Of a stretch of DNA of 5,194 nt, positions 1 to 5,194 are shown piece after piece. This DNA is from Pseudomonadota bacterium (GTDB lineage Bacteria > Pseudomonadota > Gammaproteobacteria > Steroidobacterales > Steroidobacteraceae). Each line of letters starts with the position of its first letter. Within the stretch, counting starts at the first letter, position 1. The DNA lies in NCBI GenBank assembly GCA_003242275.1, contig QGUX01000236.1, positions 1 through 5,194 on the forward strand. Direction: 5' to 3'. Position numbers and translations under genes: made by a program. The notes under the pieces were generated by a model that was not told the origin of the DNA, searched no databases, and worked only from the letters and a program-made list of their open reading frames with translations.

Positions 1-275
1 ACGACCGCTTCGCGGTGCAGGACTCGCAGCTGCACGACCTGATCGCCGCCGGCAGCGGCAATCCGCTGGTGCGCGACGCGCTCTCGCGCCTGCACACCCA
101 CCTGCACATCTTCCGCCTGCGCTTCCACGGCGAGGTCACGCGCGAGGCCAGCACCGAGCACGTGCGCCTGATCGAGGCACTGGCCGGGCGCAGGCCCGAC
201 GCGGCCGAGGCGGCCATGCGCGAGCACATCGAGAAGTCCTACCAGCGCCTGCAGGCCTATGCTCGAGACCATTAG
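1..275 (+). CDS. GntR-family transcriptional regulator, C-terminal FCD domain (5'-partial)
   Basis: Only the last 90 residues are present; the reading frame is open to the left edge (first complete codon at base 3), so the winged-helix DNA-binding domain lies outside the window. The visible part reads as the C-terminal half of an FCD (FadR C-terminal) all-helical ligand-binding domain. It has D-x3-H at residues 7-11 of the fragment, followed by the typical A-x-G-S-G-N-P turn (16-21), then T-E-H (H53) and M-R-E-H-I (H75). The spacing of D7, H11, H53 and H75 matches the metal-ligand set of metal-containing FCD domains, in which a bound metal helps hold a carboxylate effector; this is family knowledge. 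The C-terminal helix ends in a normal TAG stop. The gene points towards the AraC/synthetase pair and ends 88 bp before it, so it may be a local regulator of that unit. The target and effector cannot be read from this fragment. Confidence 0.88.
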   Translation, partial: DRFAVQDSQLHDLIAAGSGNPLVRDALSRLHTHLHIFRLRFHGEVTREASTEHVRLIEALAGRRPDAAEAAMREHIEKSYQRLQAYARDH

Positions 276-306
276 GACCCCCTTCAGACCCTGCCGGGCT
301 CAGTTC

Positions 307-335
307 TTGACACCGGCAACCGTGTATCCTATAGG
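307..335 (+). promoter_or_regulatory. Putative sigma70-type promoter upstream of the AraC-family gene
   Basis: A perfect -35 consensus TTGACA (307-312) is followed after exactly 17 bp by TATAGG (330-335), which matches four of six bases of the -10 consensus. The transcription start would fall near 342, giving a leader of about 22 nt before the proposed GTG start at 364. The region is noticeably AT-rich in a GC-rich window and lies in the only real intergenic gap. The -10 hexamer sits inside a palindrome (separate entry), so the promoter is probably repressible. This is a consensus match by eye, not a mapped start site. Confidence 0.6.
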
Positions 336-348
336 ATATAGGAAACAC
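322..348. promoter_or_regulatory. Nested palindromic operator over the -10 region
   Basis: Two overlapping dyads are visible. A perfect 14-bp palindrome, TATCCTATAGGATA, lies at 325-338. A larger inverted repeat pairs GTGTATCCTATA (322-333) with TATAGGAAACAC (337-348), matching at 11 of 12 positions around a 3-bp centre. The half-site TATAGGA is also directly repeated at 330-336 and 337-343. The element covers the -10 hexamer and the expected transcription start, a classic position for a repressor. Dimeric FCD-type GntR regulators bind short AT-centred palindromes, so the GntR protein ending just upstream is the leading candidate; AraC proteins more often bind direct repeats, which are also present. 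Assigning either protein is inference. Confidence 0.6.
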
Positions 349-351
349 AAC

Positions 352-356
352 GGGGG
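352..356 (+). promoter_or_regulatory. Ribosome binding site deciding the AraC-family start
   Basis: A run of five G (352-356) lies 7 nt before the GTG at 364. It is the only purine-rich block at proper spacing from an in-frame start in this gap, and it supports starting the AraC-family protein at 364 instead of at the in-frame ATG at 259, which lies inside the upstream GntR gene. Confidence 0.45.
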
Positions 357-1321
357 TCTCGACGTGGAAACCACGAATGGTCTTGCTGCCCACCCGGGCC
401 GTGCGCACGTGGCGGGCTGGAACATCCACACTGGCCAGCTTCCGGAACGCAAGGAACCTCTGGCCTCCGAATTCCTGCGGCACGACGCCGAGCTGCGCAC
501 CGGCCAGATCGGCACGCTGCGCTTCGTGCGGCTGACCTGCAATGGCAACGCGGTGGACCGCGGACCGCAGCCGGCCTGCCACACCGACCTGGCCGGCGGT
601 TACACGCTGCTGGTGCAGCTCGAGGGCCAGGGCGTGCTGGCGCAGTACGGCCAGAGCGCGGAGCTGTCGCCGGGCGACCTGGCGCTCTACGACACCAGCG
701 CCCCCTTCCGCCACCACATGGAGGCCGGCTCCGCGGCGCTGCTGCTGCGCCTGCCGGCCAAGGCGCTGCGCTTGCACCTGCCCTCCCCCGACCAGTACTG
801 CGGCCGCAGGCTGGCCGGCGACACCGGCATGGCGGGCGTGGCCGCCTCGCTGGTGCGCAACGTCTATACCGAGGCCAACACCAACCTGCCGCCCAGCGCG
901 CAGGAATGCCTCTCGCGCCAGGTGCTGGAGACCGTGGCCATGGCCTTCACGCTGGCCTTCGGCCAGCTCCTCGCCTCCTCCTCGGTGGTGGGCGGCCGCT
1001 ATGCGCGGGCGCGCCTGTTCATCGAGCAGAACCTCAGCGACCCGGACCTCGGGCCGCACACCATCGCCCGTTCACTGAAGGTGTCCGCGCGCTACCTGCG
1101 CATGATCTTCGCGCGCGAGGGCGAGTGCATTTCCTCCTACGTGCTGCGCCGCCGCCTCGAGGAGACGGCGCGCCAGCTCGCCGATCCGCGCTGGCGCGGC
1201 CGCTCGATCTGCGAGATCGCATTCCAGTGGGGCTTCAACAGCGCCCCGCATTTCAGCCGCAGTTTCCGCGGGCACTTCGGCATGTCACCCCGAGAGTACC
1301 GCGCACTGCACGCCGGAACCC

Positions 1322-3257
<1,936 letters not shown>

Positions 3258-3286
<29 letters not shown>

Positions 3287-4079
3287 ACGACGGCGCATAG
3301 CCGAGCACCGCCCGCAGTTCACGCTGCGCGGCGGCGAAATCGGCACGGAAGCGCGCATCCTGCGCCATCACGCCCACCAGCACGGTACCGAGGATGCGGC
3401 CTGCCTCCACGTCGGAGGGAAAGTGCACGCCGCTGATCACCCGATCCTCGCCCAGCTCCCAGCCCAGCGCGAACAGCGCCTCGTGTCGCTCCGGAACCAT
3501 CTGCGCCAGCAGGATGGCCATCATCGCGCCCACGGTGGCGTGGCCGCTGGGATAGGAGGGACTGTAGCCGTGGGCGGGCGGCGCCGGGCACGGGGAATCC
3601 GCCGGAAAGCGCACCTCCTCGGGCGCGGTGCGCAGCCGCGTGCCCGCCAGCGACCGCTCCAGCGGCTCGAGCGAGGGATCGACCACGAACGGCCGCGCCC
3701 TGCCCCAGCACTGCTTGCTGGCCTGCAGGTAGGGCAGCGCGCTGCGGTAGACGCGCGAAAAAAAATCCGCGGTGCGCGGCAATTGCGAGGGGGTGAATCG
3801 CGGGCCGAGCACCGCGGCAAACAGGAACACGTCTACGGTACTGCTGGCCTCGGCCTGCTCGGCCTGCTGCACCGTGCGCGACTGCTGCGCGGCGCGCACC
3901 GCAGCGAGGTCCCGGGCGCGCGCCGCCTCGTCCGCGGGCGGCGGCGCCAGCAGCCGCGTCACGTCGATCCCGGCCGGCAGGGCGTACCGGCCGTCGGCGA
4001 CCGGCCGGCTGGCACAGCCCCCCGCCAGGATCAGCGCCAGGCCCACGGCGATCGCGCCCGCTGCGGCCCGGTGCCTCAT
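3258..4079 (-). CDS. Class A acid phosphatase (PAP2/PhoN-like), probable lipoprotein
   Basis: A 273-residue exported phosphatase that would hydrolyse phosphate monoesters in the periplasm or at the outer membrane. The start chosen is the ATG at 4079; the frame continues open upstream to 4352 but there it overlaps the receptor gene. The N-terminus has basic residues, a hydrophobic core (about 8-19) and L-A-G-G-C with Cys22, a somewhat weak lipobox. The three-part PAP2/class A signature is complete: K-x6-R-P at 122-130, P-S-G-H at 177-180, and R-x5-H-x3-D at 213-223 (Asp replaces the usual Ser before Arg213). His180 and His219 are the expected nucleophile and proton donor by family knowledge. 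Cys124 and Cys164 could form a disulfide. The region 50-80 is Ala/Gln-rich and helical. It follows the receptor gene with a one-base stop/start overlap. An 8-T run lies within codons 105-108. The substrate is not determined. Confidence 0.9.
3758..3765 (-). repeat. 8-nt homopolymer (T8 in the coding strand) inside the phosphatase gene
   Basis: Eight consecutive A on the plus strand (T on the coding strand) encode Phe-Phe and the first base of Ser in A-D-F-F-S-R-V, just upstream of the K-x6-R-P catalytic motif. It is the longest single-base run I noticed in this GC-rich window. Such a tract can cause polymerase or replication slippage, which would remove the catalytic motifs. In the given sequence the frame is intact. 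Confidence 0.7.
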
Positions 4080-4081
4080 CA
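4077..4081 (-). promoter_or_regulatory. TGATG stop/start junction coupling receptor and phosphatase translation
   Basis: Read on the minus strand, the receptor stop TGA (4081-4079) and the phosphatase start ATG (4079-4077) share the single A at 4079. This arrangement allows terminating ribosomes to reinitiate and normally marks a single transcription unit. It also fixes the phosphatase start. Confidence 0.8.
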
Positions 4082-5194
4082 GTGCCGGAACCTCAGGCCG
4101 ACGGTGAAGCGCCGGCCCAGGATGTCGTACAGCCCGGCGTTCGTGCCGCCATTGTTGATGGCCTGCGCCAGGCTGGCGTCGAACAGCTGCGGGATCGCCG
4201 GCGGATCGCGGTCGAACAGGTTCTGCACGTCGACGAACAGCTGCAGCCTGCCGCCACCCGTCTGCCAGGCGTAGCTGCCTTCGAGGTTGAAGTAGGTCAC
4301 CGAGCCGATGGTGTTGTCGAGCACTTCGGGACGGCGCCCCGGCTGGTTCCACGTGGCGTTGTTGACGCCGTCGCCGATGTACCGCGCCGTCAGGCTGACG
4401 TGCAGCGGACCTGCGTCATAGCCGAGGATGCCGGTGATGGAATCCGTGGGCAGCGAGCCCGCACCCACCTGGCCCGCGAAGTTGGTGTAGGTGACCGGAT
4501 TGGTGCGGTCCGACTGCGTGGCGTTCTCGATCAGGTGCGACCAGAACACGCGCAGCGACAGCCGCTCGCCGCCGTCGCGGAACAGGTTGACGGAGCGGCG
4601 CAGGCCCAGCTCCACGTCGACGCCCCGGCCCGCTGCGGCGGCGATGTTCTGGGTGATGTTCCTGACCTGCGCGACATGGCCCTCGCTGTCGAACGACATC
4701 AGGTTGCACACGCTCGCGGTGCCGCCGGAATCGAAGCAGTCGTTCACGATGCGCTGCAGGCCCAGGGTGCCGATGGCCCCGCTGATGTCCACGTCCCAGT
4801 AGTCCGCCGACAGCGAGAACCCCGGCAGCGATCGCGGTTGCAGCACCATGCCCCAGGTGTAGGTCTTGGAGGTCTCGGGGCCGAGTTCGGGGTTACCGCC
4901 CGTGCGGGTCGACACACCGTGCGTCTGGCTGACGCCGTCGACCACCCAGAACGGGTCGGTGATGCTGCCCACGCCGCCGGTCTGGTTGAAGCGCTCCAGC
5001 AGCGTGGCCGCGCGCAGGTCGCGCGACACCGTGCCGCGCAGGCGCAGGCCGTCGAGCACCTGCCAGTCCAGGCCCGTCTTCCAGGACCAGACGCCGCCGC
5101 TGCCCGAGTAATCCGCATAGCGCGCCGCGGCCAGCAGGTTGAGCTGCCCCGCGCCGGATTTCCGGCCAACAACGGCCACTTCCCACCGGTGAAG
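4079..5194 (-). CDS. TonB-dependent outer-membrane receptor, C-terminal beta-barrel (5'-partial)
   Basis: The last 371 residues of a TonB-dependent receptor; the signal peptide, TonB box and plug are beyond the right edge. Numbering from the first visible residue, the barrel shows typical family landmarks: A-A-R-Y-A-D-Y-S-G at 23-31, R-A-A-T-L-L-E-R-F at 61-69 (usually R-A-P-x-L-x-E-L-F), G-G-N-P-E-L-G-P-E-T-S at 99-109, D-Y-W-D-V-D-I at 131-137, G-V-D-V-E at 191-195, and V-Q-N-L-F-D-R-D-P-P at 323-332. A cysteine pair (C153 and C163) probably closes an extracellular loop. The final strand is R-R-F-T-V-G-L-R-F-R-H, ending in His where an aromatic residue is usual. These receptors import large or scarce ligands using TonB energy. 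The partner phosphatase, coupled directly downstream, hints at a phosphorylated ligand, but this is inference. The first roughly 17 residues fit the family poorly and may be out of frame. Confidence 0.92.
   Translation of the reverse strand, partial: LHRWEVAVVGRKSGAGQLNLLAAARYADYSGSGGVWSWKTGLDWQVLDGLRLRGTVSRDLRAATLLERFNQTGGVGSITDPFWVVDGVSQTHGVSTRTGGNPELGPETSKTYTWGMVLQPRSLPGFSLSADYWDVDISGAIGTLGLQRIVNDCFDSGGTASVCNLMSFDSEGHVAQVRNITQNIAAAAGRGVDVELGLRRSVNLFRDGGERLSLRVFWSHLIENATQSDRTNPVTYTNFAGQVGAGSLPTDSITGILGYDAGPLHVSLTARYIGDGVNNATWNQPGRRPEVLDNTIGSVTYFNLEGSYAWQTGGGRLQLFVDVQNLFDRDPPAIPQLFDASLAQAINNGGTNAGLYDILGRRFTVGLRFRH
4091..4095 (-). promoter_or_regulatory. Shine-Dalgarno-like TGAGG before the phosphatase start
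   Basis: The minus strand carries TGAGG (4095-4091), 11 nt upstream of the ATG at 4079 and inside the last codons of the receptor gene. The spacing is slightly long, but it supports the chosen phosphatase start and reinitiation at the TGATG junction. Confidence 0.4.
5153..5166. repeat. Short inverted repeat GCCGGA-TT-TCCGGC
   Basis: A 6-bp perfect stem with a 2-nt centre lies within the receptor gene close to the window edge. It coincides with the point where the receptor frame stops resembling its family. It could be chance in GC-rich DNA or a structure that promoted a sequencing or assembly error; no regulatory role is claimed. Confidence 0.35.

Noticed and set aside
136..1059. Minus-strand open frame (307 codons) across the GntR/AraC region
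   Set aside because: It runs antisense over two convincing regulators and the promoter gap, with low-complexity Arg/Ala/Gly/His composition and no motif.
3423..4274. Plus-strand open frame (283 codons) antisense to the phosphatase and receptor genes
   Set aside because: The opposite strand carries the complete class A phosphatase signature and receptor motifs; this frame has shadow composition only.
4080..4352. Upstream in-frame extension of the phosphatase to 4352
   Set aside because: The extension lies inside the receptor coding region and is Arg/Gln-rich. Starting at 4079 gives a signal peptide and the TGATG junction.

Overview
The window is uniformly GC-rich, with G/C-ending codons and long antisense shadow frames. 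It encodes Gram-negative proteins: a TonB-dependent outer-membrane receptor, a probable lipoprotein phosphatase, an FCD-type GntR regulator and a FeaR-like AraC regulator. This suits a proteobacterium, perhaps a gammaproteobacterium of the Xanthomonadales/Nevskiales/Steroidobacter type or a betaproteobacterium; the placement is inference from style and gene mix. No RNA genes, insertion sequences, CRISPR arrays or tandem-repeat arrays were seen.

Left half, plus strand (1-3286): the 3' end of a GntR-family regulator (FCD ligand-binding domain) is followed by an 88-bp gap. The gap holds a good sigma70-like promoter whose -10 lies inside a compact nested palindrome, the best regulatory signal in the window. 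Next come an AraC-family regulator (GTG start proposed at 364) and a full-length acetoacetyl-CoA synthetase, which overlap by 38 nt and so probably form one transcription unit. The simplest model is that one or both regulators control conversion of acetoacetate (from ketone-body, PHB, leucine/isoprenoid or similar catabolism) to acetoacetyl-CoA. Which regulator binds the palindrome is not shown by the sequence.

Right half, minus strand (3258-5194): the C-terminal part of a TonB-dependent receptor (its start is beyond the window edge) is followed by a class A acid phosphatase (PAP2/PhoN-like). The receptor stop and phosphatase start share one base (TGATG), so they are probably translationally coupled. 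The pair suggests uptake linked to cleavage of a phosphate ester at the cell envelope. The phosphatase 3' end overlaps the synthetase 3' end tail-to-tail by 29 nt, leaving no intergenic space for a conventional terminator.

No clearly new system is visible. The points most worth a second look are the nested operator at 322-348, the receptor-phosphatase coupling, an 8-T homopolymer in the phosphatase gene, and a possible frame break in the receptor near the right edge of the window.
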